In this document: piece by piece, positions 34,486-42,221 of the stretch
How positions within the stretch are numbered: the stretch's first letter is position 1
Layout: the number at the start of each line of letters is the position of its first letter
Assembly (NCBI RefSeq): GCF_000876655.1
Contig: NZ_JYCN01000024.1
Span: 1 to 42,882, forward strand
Direction of reading: 5' to 3'
DNA length: 42,882 nucleotides
DNA from: Arthrobacter sp. SPG23
Lineage (GTDB): Bacteria > Actinomycetota > Actinomycetes > Actinomycetales > Micrococcaceae
Notes under the pieces: generated by a model
Database searches by the model: none
Told to the model about the DNA's origin: nothing
What the model saw: only the letters and a program-made list of their open reading frames with translations
Position numbers and translations under genes: made by a program

Positions 34486-35031
34486 CTAGCTGGAACGGTG
34501 CAGCAGGCCCTGCAGAACGTTCTTCGGCCGCTGCATTTCGCCGTGCTGTGCACCCAGGACGATGACCCAGCCGGCAAAGACCGGGATGGCCCACTGCAGG
34601 ATCTTCAGCTGCTTCTGGGCCGACTTGAGTTCGTCCGAAGCCCCCCGCTTCGGTTCGGTTGCGCCTTCGGCGCCTTCACCGGCGAGCTTCTCCACCTTGC
34701 TGCCCAGGATCCCGGCGTACAACGTAACGGCGGCGCCGGCCAACGTAACCGCCGTCTTGTAAACGTTGAGGCCGGCCACACCTTCCTGCGCCGCCGTGCG
34801 GCCCTTGTTCTCCCAAGTGATGGCCAAGCCTGACAGCAGGTGCGCCGCAAACGCGCCGGCCTGCACGGGCGCCCACTTCTTCCAGCCCAGGCTGGAGAGC
34901 CTGGTGCGCTCGGTTGGATCCTTGGCCGCAGCGGCGGCCCCGTTAAGCCCGATCGCACCCATGAGCGAGCCCCCGAACCACGCGCCCGCGGTCAGGTCGT
35001 GAATGGAGCGGGCAACAAGATTTCCTGCCAT
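34486..35031 (-). CDS. Membrane protein, unknown function
   Basis: 181 aa. AGGAAG precedes the ATG. Hydrophobic segments at about 14-35, 58-75, 92-112 and 148-165 suggest four membrane helices. Between the third and fourth lies a charged loop (EKLAGEGAEGATEPKRGASDELKSAQKQL). I do not recognise the family. Divergent from the small-protein/DUF1206/SRPBCC operon across 72 bp, so the two units may share control and belong to one stress- or envelope-related group (inference). Confidence 0.75.
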   Translation of the reverse strand: MAGNLVARSIHDLTAGAWFGGSLMGAIGLNGAAAAAKDPTERTRLSSLGWKKWAPVQAGAFAAHLLSGLAITWENKGRTAAQEGVAGLNVYKTAVTLAGAAVTLYAGILGSKVEKLAGEGAEGATEPKRGASDELKSAQKQLKILQWAIPVFAGWVIVLGAQHGEMQRPKNVLQGLLHRSS

Positions 35032-35103
35032 GATGATCTTCCTAACGTGAGTGCGGATAGCGAGGCTATAGTAAGCACACTTATCAATATCTTGGTAGGG
35101 TGG

Positions 35104-35415
35104 ATGATGCGTAAAATCAGCGATATGAACGGGTCCGGAACGCTTTTCGGTTGGGCTTTTGGTGACCTTTCACGGTCCGGAGACGAGGCGTATCTGGACG
35201 AACTGCGCCGCGACGCCCTGGCCAACGCCGCCCAGGATGCCGTCTCCCGGGGCTTCGGCGTCGAAGAGGGCACCGAAACGTACACGGTCATCAACCCGGG
35301 CGACACTCTGGCGGATGTCCACACGGCACCGGAGCAGCTCATTGTCCGCTGCACGGTGAAACTTACCGGCCCGGGCGCCGATGAGGTCCATGCCGAAGGC
35401 CCCATGAACGGCTAA
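35104..35415 (+). CDS. Small protein, unknown function
   Basis: 103 aa from the first of two consecutive ATG codons (35104 and 35107), with a GGTAGGGTGG stretch directly upstream. Soluble, acidic in the middle (DEAYLDELRRDALANAAQDAVSRGF), ending in a beta-rich part with INPGDTLADVHTAPEQLIVRCTVKL. No motif recognised. The stop is 2 bp before the DUF1206 start, so the two are translated together. A weak AT-rich dyad, TAAG-CACA-CTTA (35072-35083), lies in the shared promoter region. Confidence 0.7.
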   Translation: MMRKISDMNGSGTLFGWAFGDLSRSGDEAYLDELRRDALANAAQDAVSRGFGVEEGTETYTVINPGDTLADVHTAPEQLIVRCTVKLTGPGADEVHAEGPMNG

Positions 35416-35417
35416 CG

Positions 35418-36245
35418 ATGGCGGAAGAAAATACGGCCCTGGGCGAAGCCGCCGATGCGGCCGAGGCGGTGTCGAACACCAAAGCGCTGGACGTCGTCGC
35501 CCGTTCCGGTTTTGCCGTGATGGCACTGCTGCACATTGTGATCGGGGCCATCGCCATCGCCTTGGCGCTGGGCCAGCCCGGTCAGGCCGAGCCCACGGGA
35601 GCCATCGAGCAGCTGGCCGCGAACCCGTGGGGTCCCGCCGTGATGTGGGTCGGGCTGACCGGCTGTGCGGGCCTGGCGCTGTGGCAGCTCAGCGAAGCCA
35701 CCCTCAGGGCCCGCCACCTTCCTGCAGGCCAGCGTCTCGGCAAGCTGGTCTCATCCGGTTTCCTGGCCGTGGCCTACGGCAGTGTGGGGCTCACCTTCGC
35801 AGGGTTCGCGGTTGGACAGCGCGGGGACTCGGGCGATTCCACAAGGGACCTCAGCACAGCCCTGGTCCGCGGACCCCTGGGGGTTCCGGCGCTCATTGCG
35901 CTGGGGCTGACGGTGATCGGCGTCGGAATCTACTTCATCGTCAAGGGCGTCCGGAAGCAGTTCAAGGAGGAACTGCACCATTTCGAGGGAACCAGGCGCG
36001 GGCGCATCATCAGCGGACTGGGCGTCGCCGGCCATGTGGCGAAGGGCGTCGCCCTCATCCTGGCGGGACTGCTGTTCGTCGTGGCGGCCGCCACCAACCG
36101 TCCGGGCGAATCGACCGGGCTGGACGGCAGCCTCAAGGCGCTGCGGGACCACCCGGCCGGGCCTTACCTCCTGGCGGCCATTGCGGCCGGCCTCATCAGC
36201 TACGGACTGTTCGCCCTGGTCCGGGCAAGATTCGGCCGGATGTAG
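35418..36245 (+). CDS. DUF1206 membrane protein
   Basis: 275 aa with six membrane helices in three pairs, the DUF1206 layout. Each pair begins with a similar motif: VVARSGFAVMALLHIVIG (about 28-45), KLVSSGFLAVAYGSVGL (about 111-127) and GLGVAGHVAKGVALILAG (about 200-217), showing an internal triplication. Function of the family is unknown to me. Second gene of a three-gene operon between the small 103-aa protein and an SRPBCC protein. Confidence 0.9.
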   Translation: MAEENTALGEAADAAEAVSNTKALDVVARSGFAVMALLHIVIGAIAIALALGQPGQAEPTGAIEQLAANPWGPAVMWVGLTGCAGLALWQLSEATLRARHLPAGQRLGKLVSSGFLAVAYGSVGLTFAGFAVGQRGDSGDSTRDLSTALVRGPLGVPALIALGLTVIGVGIYFIVKGVRKQFKEELHHFEGTRRGRIISGLGVAGHVAKGVALILAGLLFVVAAATNRPGESTGLDGSLKALRDHPAGPYLLAAIAAGLISYGLFALVRARFGRM

Positions 36246-36286
36246 GCCGGCGCAACCCGCAGTCCCCAGCAGAAAGCGAGCACAAC

Positions 36287-36745
36287 ATGGCTACTGTTTC
36301 GAAGAGTTTCCTCACTCCCCCGGCCGACGTCTGGAACGTCATCGCCAACGGATGGCTCTACTCGGGGTGGGTGGTGGGTGCATCACGGATCCGGGATGTG
36401 GACGCACTGTGGCCTGCTGCCGACGCGGTGCTGCACCACTCGGTCGGGGCGTGGCCGCTGCTGATCAACGACAAAACGACAGTGACGGCGTCGGATCCGG
36501 GGAAGTCCATCGAGCTCATGGCGCGGGGCTGGCCCCTCGGCGAGGCCAAAGTGGTGATCACCGTGGAGCCGGAGGAAACCGGGTGCAAAGTGACCATCGC
36601 CGAGGACGCTGTCAAAGGACCGGGCCTCTGGGTCCCCAAGGCCATCCGCGACCCCCTGATCACGGTCCGGAACACCGAAACGCTGAACCGGTTGGAACTC
36701 ATGGCCGCGGGCGGCGCGGGGAACGCGGGCGGCGCGGGGACTTAA
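36287..36745 (+). CDS. SRPBCC-fold protein
   Basis: 152 aa. Starts MATVSKSFLTPPADVWNVIANGW, the usual first strand and helix of polyketide cyclase/START-like (SRPBCC) proteins; a central strand pair with GWPLGEAKVVITVEPEETGCKVTI and a long C-terminal helix (IRDPLITVRNTETLNRLELMA). Such proteins bind hydrophobic ligands in a cavity; ligand unknown. AGAAAGCGAG upstream is a weak ribosome site. Ends with a Gly/Ala tail (AGGAGNAGGAGT). 41 bp after DUF1206; the operon ends with the palindrome at 36751. Confidence 0.85.
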   Translation: MATVSKSFLTPPADVWNVIANGWLYSGWVVGASRIRDVDALWPAADAVLHHSVGAWPLLINDKTTVTASDPGKSIELMARGWPLGEAKVVITVEPEETGCKVTIAEDAVKGPGLWVPKAIRDPLITVRNTETLNRLELMAAGGAGNAGGAGT

Positions 36746-36750
36746 ACCAA

Positions 36751-36815
36751 AGCGCGAACTGGCAGCTAATGACGTCAACCGCGTGGTTTGCGGTCATTAG
36801 CTGCCAGTTCGCGCT
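36751..36815. terminator. 23-bp palindromic element between convergent SRPBCC and fprA genes
   Basis: Arms 36751-36773 (AGCGCGAACTGGCAGCTAAT plus GAC) and 36793-36815 are perfectly complementary; the loop itself contains AACC/GGTT. It begins 5 bp after the SRPBCC stop and ends 14 bp before the fprA stop. Shares its outer arm pattern with the elements at 16948 and 25495. Confidence 0.8.
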
Positions 36816-36829
36816 GAAGAAGGGCGCGG

Positions 36830-38293
36830 CTAGACCTGGGCGGCCACCCCGTCGCGGGAGATGGACACCATGTCCTCGCGCGGCACAACCTTGACCCGTT
36901 CGCGTGCAACCTCCACGCCGTGCGACCCGGTCTCGGTGGCCTTCTCGCCGAGGGCGCGCTCGTGCGCGTCCAGTGCCAGCCAGCCTTCCCAGCTGGTGTA
37001 CTTCACGCCGCGGTTTTCCAGCAGTTCGACGACGGCGTCCGGTGCCGGCGCAGCGGCGAGCGGCAGGTTCGCGCGGTCTTCGAGCAGGTAGGTCACGGTC
37101 TCCAGGGCGTCGCCCTTGGTGTGGCCGATCAGGCCCACCGGGCCGCGCTTGATCCAGCCGGTGGCGTAGATGCCCGGCACGTGGGTGCCGGCGGCGTCCA
37201 GGACGCGTCCGCCGTCGTTCGGTACAACACCCTTCTTGTGGTCGAACTCCACCTCGGGCAGCGCGGAACCGAAGTAGCCGATCGCGCGGTAGACGGCCTG
37301 GACGGGGTAGTCCACGAACTCGCCGGTGCCGCGGGCGTTGCCCGTGCCGTCCAGCTCGGTGCGCTCAAACTTGATGCCGGCTACGCGGCCGGGGGTCTCG
37401 GCGTCGTCGTACACCTCAACCGGGCTGTGCAGGAAGTGCAGGTGCAGGCGGCGGGAGGCCGTGAGCTCGGAAAGGTCTTCCGGCTGCTCGGCGATCCAGT
37501 TGGTGAGCGTGCCAACCATGGTCTTGGTCTGGTTGTTGCTCTGGACCTGGCGGTCTGATTCCTCGTCGAACTCGAAGTCCTCCGGGTACAGGATGATGTC
37601 CACGTCCTTGGAGTGGGCCAGTTCGCGCAGTTCCAGCGGGGTGAACTTCACCTGGGCGGGGCCGCGGCGGCCGAAGACGTGCACGTCCGTCACGGGCGAG
37701 GACTTGAGGCCGGCGTAGACGTTGTCCGGGATTTCTGAGACCAGGAGGTCGTCGGCGTGCTTGGAGAGCATGCGGGCCACGTCCAGGGCCACGTTGCCGT
37801 TGCCGATCACGGCGATTTCCTTGGCATCCAGCGGCCATTCGCGGGACACGTCGGGGTGGCCGTCGTACCAGGAGACGAAGTCCGCGCCGCCGTAGGAGCC
37901 CTCGAGCTCGATGCCGGGGATGTTCAGGTCCGCGTCCTTGATGGCGCCGGTGGCGAAGATGACGGCGTCGTAGTGGGTGCGGAGGTCCTCGATGGAGAGG
38001 TCCGTGCCGTAGTCCACGTTGCCGAAGAACCGGATGTCGCCGCGGTCCAGGACCTTGTGCAGGGCGTTGACGATGCCCTTGATGCGCGGGTGGTCCGGGG
38101 CCACGCCGTATCGGATCAGTCCGTAGGGCGCCGGGTAGCGGTCAAAGAGGTCGATGCTCACGGTCAGCTCGCCGCTCTTGACGGCTTCGCTCTTGGTGAG
38201 GATGTCGGCGGCGTATACGCCGGCGGGGCCGGAACCCACGACGGCGACCCGGAGCGGGCGGGCGGCAGAACCTACGGTGGTGCTAGTTGACAC
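36830..38293 (-). CDS. fprA: FprA-type ferredoxin/flavodoxin-NADP+ reductase (paralogue 2)
   Basis: 487 aa from the GTG at 38293 (AAAAGGAAC precedes it; the GTG at 38317 has no ribosome site). FAD-binding GSGPAG near 21-26, NADP-binding VIGNGNVALDVARML, and ATGWIKRGPVGLIGHTKGDA, as in paralogue 1 at 21740; the two proteins are nearly collinear over their whole length. Located beside siroheme synthase and an SsuABC-like importer, so it likely supplies reduced ferredoxin to sulfite or nitrite reductase (context inference). It lacks the AAGNT insertion. Confidence 0.93.
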   Translation of the reverse strand: MSTSTTVGSAARPLRVAVVGSGPAGVYAADILTKSEAVKSGELTVSIDLFDRYPAPYGLIRYGVAPDHPRIKGIVNALHKVLDRGDIRFFGNVDYGTDLSIEDLRTHYDAVIFATGAIKDADLNIPGIELEGSYGGADFVSWYDGHPDVSREWPLDAKEIAVIGNGNVALDVARMLSKHADDLLVSEIPDNVYAGLKSSPVTDVHVFGRRGPAQVKFTPLELRELAHSKDVDIILYPEDFEFDEESDRQVQSNNQTKTMVGTLTNWIAEQPEDLSELTASRRLHLHFLHSPVEVYDDAETPGRVAGIKFERTELDGTGNARGTGEFVDYPVQAVYRAIGYFGSALPEVEFDHKKGVVPNDGGRVLDAAGTHVPGIYATGWIKRGPVGLIGHTKGDALETVTYLLEDRANLPLAAAPAPDAVVELLENRGVKYTSWEGWLALDAHERALGEKATETGSHGVEVARERVKVVPREDMVSISRDGVAAQV

Positions 38294-38320
38294 GGCTGTG
38301 TTCCTTTTTTCTGTCACGGG

Positions 38321-38386
38321 CCCAACTGACTCGCACTTAACGTCGTGAAAACGGCTTTTGGGAGCGTTAACTGCGAGCTAGTTGGG
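38321..38386. terminator. Imperfect 22-bp palindrome downstream of siroheme synthase
   Basis: CCCAACTGACTCGCACTTAA plus CG (38321-38342) pairs with 38365-38386 in 19 of 22 positions, around a 22-nt loop. It lies 30 bp after the siroheme synthase stop and just upstream of the fprA start codon at 38293, so it also falls in the fprA leader. Confidence 0.65.
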
Positions 38387-38416
38387 AAGGGGCTACGGGG
38401 CTACGGGACTTCGGGG

Positions 38417-39673
38417 CTACTTGGTCAGTACGCGGGGCTGGTTCGGGGTGGTGGTGCTGTAGTCGGCGGTCTTGAAGTGCGACGGCGCGAACGGGCTGAC
38501 GCGGACAACGTCGCCGATCACGATCACCGCGGGATTCGCGACGCCGGTGGCCTCAGCCTGGTCAGCGATGGAACCGACAGTGCCGATGGTCACGCGCTGG
38601 TTGGGCAAATAGCCGTTCTCAACGATGCCAACTGGAGTGTCCTGAGGCAAACCGGCAGCGGCCAGTGCAGCGGCGGATTCGCGGAGCTGGCCCACTCCCA
38701 TCAGCAGCACGATGGTGTGGTCCGCGCGGGCCGGGACTTCGGAGAGTTCCTCGTGGCCGGTGACCACGCTGAAGCCCTTGGCCAGGCCGCGGTGCGTCAC
38801 AGGGATGCCGGCTGCCGCGGGAACGGATATCGCGGAAGTCACGCCGGAGACCACTTCAACCTCGACGCCGTGCTGCCGGCAGAACTCGGCTTCCTCGCCG
38901 CCGCGGCCCAGGACGTAGGGGTCGCCGCCCTTGAGCCGGACCACGCGGTGGCCGGCCAGGGCTTCCTCGACGAGGATGCGGTTGATCTCGGCCTGCGGCA
39001 CGGGATGGTGCCCGGGGGTCTTGCCCACCTCGATAACGCGGACGTCCGGGGCGAGTTCGTTCAGCAGCTCGCGGGGGCCCAGGCGGTCCGCCACCACGAC
39101 GTCGGCCTGGCCGAGCAGCCTGCGGCCGCGGACGGTGATGAGCCCGGTGTCGCCGGGTCCGCCGCCCACGAGGGCCACGCTTCCCCGGTGGGCCCGCTGG
39201 CGGCGCAGCGGGAGGTCGCCGGTTTCCAGGGCGGTGGCCACGGCGTCGCGGAGGGCCATGGCGCGGCGCGGGTCTCCCCCGGCGTTGACGGCGATCTGCA
39301 CGTCGTCCACCACGGCGACGGCGGGGGTCCAGGCGGCGGAAGCTTCGTGGTCCGACGCGTTGACGCACCAGATGCGCTGCGCCTCTGCGTCGGCCGAGAC
39401 CCGGGCGTCCACCACGGAATCGCCGGTGGCCGTCTGGACGAACCAGGCGCCGTCGACGTCGGACGTGCGGTAGGTGCGCTGCTCCCAGGTGATGAGGCCG
39501 GCGTCGGCCAGTTCCTCAAGTCCGGCGGAGGCGAGGGGGGCAACCACGGTTACCCGGGCACCGGCGTCGAGCAGCCCTTTGGCGCGGCGCGTGGCCACCG
39601 GCCCGCCGCCCACCACCAGTACGGGGCGGCCCAGCAGGCGCAGTGCCGTGGGGTAAATGTCCTGAATTGCCAT
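38417..39673 (-). CDS. cysG: Siroheme synthase: precorrin-2 dehydrogenase fused to uroporphyrinogen-III methyltransferase
   Basis: 418 aa from the ATG at 39673 ([15 protein letters not shown]); the frame is open 36 bp more but the family starts here. Residues 1-150 are the NAD-dependent precorrin-2 dehydrogenase/ferrochelatase part ([18 protein letters not shown]). Residues about 163-400 are [38 protein letters not shown] and [21 protein letters not shown], with SAM-binding loops intact. It makes siroheme for sulfite/nitrite reductases. No Shine-Dalgarno is visible; TATCGT 7 bp before the ATG could be a -10 box of a leaderless message. Tail of 30 residues is unconserved-looking. Confidence 0.92.
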   Translation of the reverse strand: MAIQDIYPTALRLLGRPVLVVGGGPVATRRAKGLLDAGARVTVVAPLASAGLEELADAGLITWEQRTYRTSDVDGAWFVQTATGDSVVDARVSADAEAQRIWCVNASDHEASAAWTPAVAVVDDVQIAVNAGGDPRRAMALRDAVATALETGDLPLRRQRAHRGSVALVGGGPGDTGLITVRGRRLLGQADVVVADRLGPRELLNELAPDVRVIEVGKTPGHHPVPQAEINRILVEEALAGHRVVRLKGGDPYVLGRGGEEAEFCRQHGVEVEVVSGVTSAISVPAAAGIPVTHRGLAKGFSVVTGHEELSEVPARADHTIVLLMGVGQLRESAAALAAAGLPQDTPVGIVENGYLPNQRVTIGTVGSIADQAEATGVANPAVIVIGDVVRVSPFAPSHFKTADYSTTTPNQPRVLTK

Positions 39674-39791
39674 AAATCGACGATAGGGCCGCGTCATATA
39701 CCGGAACAACGGCGCGGAAACACCAGTTCACGTAAGGTAACGCTGCGTCACATTGCTGGTGGACCGGCCGTGGCATCCGCAGGCCCCGGGT

Positions 39792-40256
39792 TCAGGCAGG
39801 TGGGCCCGGGGGAACCTGCCCGGCGAGGTACAGCCCGCGCACCGCGATGAGCCCCTCCAGGTACCGGCGCAGCACCAGCCGCTCCGCAATCCGGCCCAGC
39901 AGCCCGAACGGGGTCGTGAACTCCACCCGGTCCGTCATGATGCTGCCGCGGCCTGTGGCCTCGAACTCGTGGACGTGGCGGAAGGCCTTGAACGGCCCGC
40001 GGACCTGCTCGTCCACGAACCTCTCCGGGTAATCCATGGAGGTGATGCGGCTGGTCATGCGGAAGGGCACGCCGAAATGCCGTGCCCGCCAGGTCACTTC
40101 CTGCCCCTCGCCGATCAGGCCGGACGTCACACCGGCCACGGCCCGCTCCCCCGCCTCGGCCTGCGAGTCAAGGTGCGCATCAATGCTCCGCGCGAGGTCG
40201 AACAGGCGCTCCCGGGGCAGGGCGGACTCTGTGCGGCACACGAAGCTGGCGGTCAT
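39792..40256 (-). CDS. SRPBCC-fold (cyclase/dehydrase-like) protein
   Basis: 154 aa from the ATG at 40256. Begins MTASFVCRTESALPRERLFDLARSID, then GEEVTWRARHFGVPFRMTSRIT-like strands (GQEVTWRARHFG here) and FVDEQVRGPFKAFRHVHEFE, all typical of the cyclase/START-like group found near nucleoside-sugar epimerase genes. Ligand unknown. The longer frame to 40313 adds 19 low-complexity residues with no ribosome site and is not preferred. The palindrome CAGACCGGTCTG (40270-40281) lies 14 bp upstream. Not related in sequence to the SRPBCC protein at 36287. Confidence 0.8.
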   Translation of the reverse strand: MTASFVCRTESALPRERLFDLARSIDAHLDSQAEAGERAVAGVTSGLIGEGQEVTWRARHFGVPFRMTSRITSMDYPERFVDEQVRGPFKAFRHVHEFEATGRGSIMTDRVEFTTPFGLLGRIAERLVLRRYLEGLIAVRGLYLAGQVPPGPPA

Positions 40257-40269
40257 GGCGCCAGTCTGC

Positions 40270-40281
40270 CAGACCGGTCTG
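40270..40281. promoter_or_regulatory. 12-bp perfect palindrome before the SRPBCC gene
   Basis: CAGACCGGTCTG, with a further CAGTCTG half-site at 40262-40268. It lies in the short 5' region of the SRPBCC gene on the minus strand. Operator function is a guess from position and symmetry. Confidence 0.35.
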
Positions 40282-40418
40282 CTGCGGGCGCCATCTCCGC
40301 CGTCGCGGGGCACATTGACGCCGATTCAGCCCCGGGCGGGGCCTACGCCCGGCGTGTCCGTGTCGAAGTGCCCTGATTCGGTCACCGCACCCCACGCTGC
40401 GGACCCCGACGAAAAGCC

Positions 40419-40463
40419 AACAGCAGAGCCCGACGGCGGGACTCGCCGTCGGGCTCTGCTGTT
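40419..40463. terminator. Terminator of the right-end ABC operon
   Basis: A 20-bp perfect stem, AACAGCAGAGCCCGACGGCG (40419-40438) with its complement at 40444-40463, and a 5-nt loop. It lies 33 bp after the permease stop codon on the minus strand. A short T-run is present on the plus side; on the minus strand the stem ends in TT. Confidence 0.85.
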
Positions 40464-40496
40464 TGGTTCTGCGCGGGTTGACTGGTGCGGCGGACC

Positions 40497-41462
40497 CTAG
40501 CGGGTGCTGCCGGCAAGGAGGCCGCGGCGCCGGAGGAGGCGCTTTTCAATCGGCGCGAACACCAGCAGTTCGATCAGGATGCCCACGGCCAGGATCAGCA
40601 GGATGGCAGACATCACGATCGTCATGTCGGCGAGGTCGCGGCCCTGGTTCAACATGGACCCCAGGCCGAAGCCGATGGTGCCGCCCACCGCGATGATTTC
40701 CGCCGCCATGAGGGACCGCCAGGAGAACGCCCAGCCCTGCTTCAAACCGCTCAGGTAGCCTGGCAACGCGGCCGGAAGGACGATCTGCAGGGCCATCTGC
40801 AGCCGGTTGGCGCCCAGGACGGTGCCCACGCTGCGGTACTGCGGCGGGATCTGGTCCACGCCGGAGATCAGCCCGTTGATGATGGACGGGATGGCGCCCA
40901 TGAACACCACGAAGTACACCGTGGCATCCGTGAGGCCGAACCAGATAATGGCCGCGGGCACCCAGGCCACGGACGGCAGCACCTGCAGCCCGGAGATGAG
41001 CGGACCGAAGGCGCGGCGCAGCGGGGCCACCTGTGCCAGCAGGAGTCCGATCGGGGTCGCAATGACCACGCTGATCAGGAAGCCGGCAATGCCGCGCTGC
41101 AGCGACGTCCAGACGGCTTCCTGCAGGGACCCCTCGGCCCACAGGGTGCCGAACTGCCCCAGTACGTCCATTGGCCCGGGCACCAGGTCCCGGCGCTTGA
41201 AGCCGAGCGAAACATAGAACTGCCAGACCAGCACCAGGACCACGAGCGCCGCCACGGGAAGCAGGATGCGGCTCCAGTCGATGCGCGCCGCGCGGGCCGC
41301 GTCCGACTGCAGGGAATCAAGGCCGGATTCAAGCTCGCGCAGGTCCTCGTTGCCCGTGGAGGACCGTGTCAGTGCCGCGTGTACTTTGCGGGTTTCGGGC
41401 ACGGGGCCGGCTGCCTCCCCGCTTACGGGGGCTTCTGCCAGGGGTGTCGGGTTACTTGGCAT
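40497..41462 (-). CDS. ABC importer permease, SsuC-like
   Basis: 321 aa. A 65-residue hydrophilic head (LTRSSTGNEDLRELESGLDSLQ) precedes about six membrane helices; this cytoplasmic extension is longer than in E. coli SsuC. The EAA loop YRSVGTVLGANRLQMALQIVLPAALPGYLSGLKQG (in parts) is intact. The ATG overlaps the end of the ATPase gene by 11 bp. Single permease, so the channel is probably a homodimer, unlike the system at 10187-13644. Siroheme synthase and FprA nearby point to a sulfur source such as sulfonates (inference). Confidence 0.9.
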   Translation of the reverse strand: MPSNPTPLAEAPVSGEAAGPVPETRKVHAALTRSSTGNEDLRELESGLDSLQSDAARAARIDWSRILLPVAALVVLVLVWQFYVSLGFKRRDLVPGPMDVLGQFGTLWAEGSLQEAVWTSLQRGIAGFLISVVIATPIGLLLAQVAPLRRAFGPLISGLQVLPSVAWVPAAIIWFGLTDATVYFVVFMGAIPSIINGLISGVDQIPPQYRSVGTVLGANRLQMALQIVLPAALPGYLSGLKQGWAFSWRSLMAAEIIAVGGTIGFGLGSMLNQGRDLADMTIVMSAILLILAVGILIELLVFAPIEKRLLRRRGLLAGSTR

Positions 41463-42177
41463 GGCGGCGGATCTCCTCTCGCAGCCGGGCGGTAATGACC
41501 CCGGTCAGCTGTCCGGCAAGTCCGGCGTCGGTTCGGTGTTCCTCGGTGACGTTCCATTCCTGGACGACGCGGCCGGGGCGTGAGGACAGCAGGAGCACCC
41601 GCTGGCCCAGCCGGACCGCTTCGCGGACGTTGTGCGTCACAAAAACGATGGTGCGGCCGGTTTCCTTCCAGATCCGTTCCAGTTCATCGTGCAGGAGGTC
41701 ACGGGTGATGGCGTCCAGGGCGGCGAACGGCTCGTCCATGAGCAGCAGCTGCCGGTCCTGCGCCAGCGATCGCGCCAGGGAGACACGCTGGCGCATGCCG
41801 CCGGAGAGTTCGTGGGGGCGCTTGTCGCCGGCTCCGCCCAGGTGGACCAGGTCCAGGAGTTCGTTGGCTTTGGTGCGCCGCTCGGCCTTGCCCACGCCGC
41901 GCAGCTTCAGGGCGAGCTCGATGTTCTCCCGCGCCGTCAGCCACGGGAAGAGCGCGGCGTCCTGGAACATAAAGGCAGCGCCGTCGCTGGGGACTTCAAG
42001 GGCGCCCGACGTCGGGAGTTCCAGTCCCGCCATGATGTTCAGCAGGGTGGACTTGCCGCAGCCGGAGGCGCCGAGGAGGGCGACGAACTCGCCTTGGGCG
42101 ATGCTGGCGTTGACGTCGTCCAGCACCGGGGCGCCGTCGCCGAAGCGTTTGCCCAGGTTTTCCAGTACGACTGGCAT
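41452..42177 (-). CDS. ABC importer ATPase, SsuB-like
   Basis: 241 aa. Walker A GASGCGKS at 36-43, Q-loop FQDAALFPWL near 71-80, signature LSGGMRQ at 124-130, Walker B LLLMDEPF at 144-151, H-loop FVTHNVREA. The wording VTHNVREAVRLGQRVLLLSSRPG is characteristic of the SsuB/TauB/NrtD group. AGGAC precedes the ATG. Lies between the binding protein (44 bp upstream) and the permease (11-bp overlap) in one operon. Confidence 0.93.
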   Translation of the reverse strand: MPVVLENLGKRFGDGAPVLDDVNASIAQGEFVALLGASGCGKSTLLNIMAGLELPTSGALEVPSDGAAFMFQDAALFPWLTARENIELALKLRGVGKAERRTKANELLDLVHLGGAGDKRPHELSGGMRQRVSLARSLAQDRQLLLMDEPFAALDAITRDLLHDELERIWKETGRTIVFVTHNVREAVRLGQRVLLLSSRPGRVVQEWNVTEEHRTDAGLAGQLTGVITARLREEIRRHAK

Positions 42178-42221
42178 GGTCCTGTCCTTACGTTGATGGG
42201 GCTGGAGGTGGTGCTTTGGGG

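Noticed and set aside
38345..39850. 501-codon plus-strand open frame opposite siroheme synthase
   Set aside because: Antisense shadow of a clearly recognised enzyme; Gly/Arg/Asp/His-rich translation without motifs.
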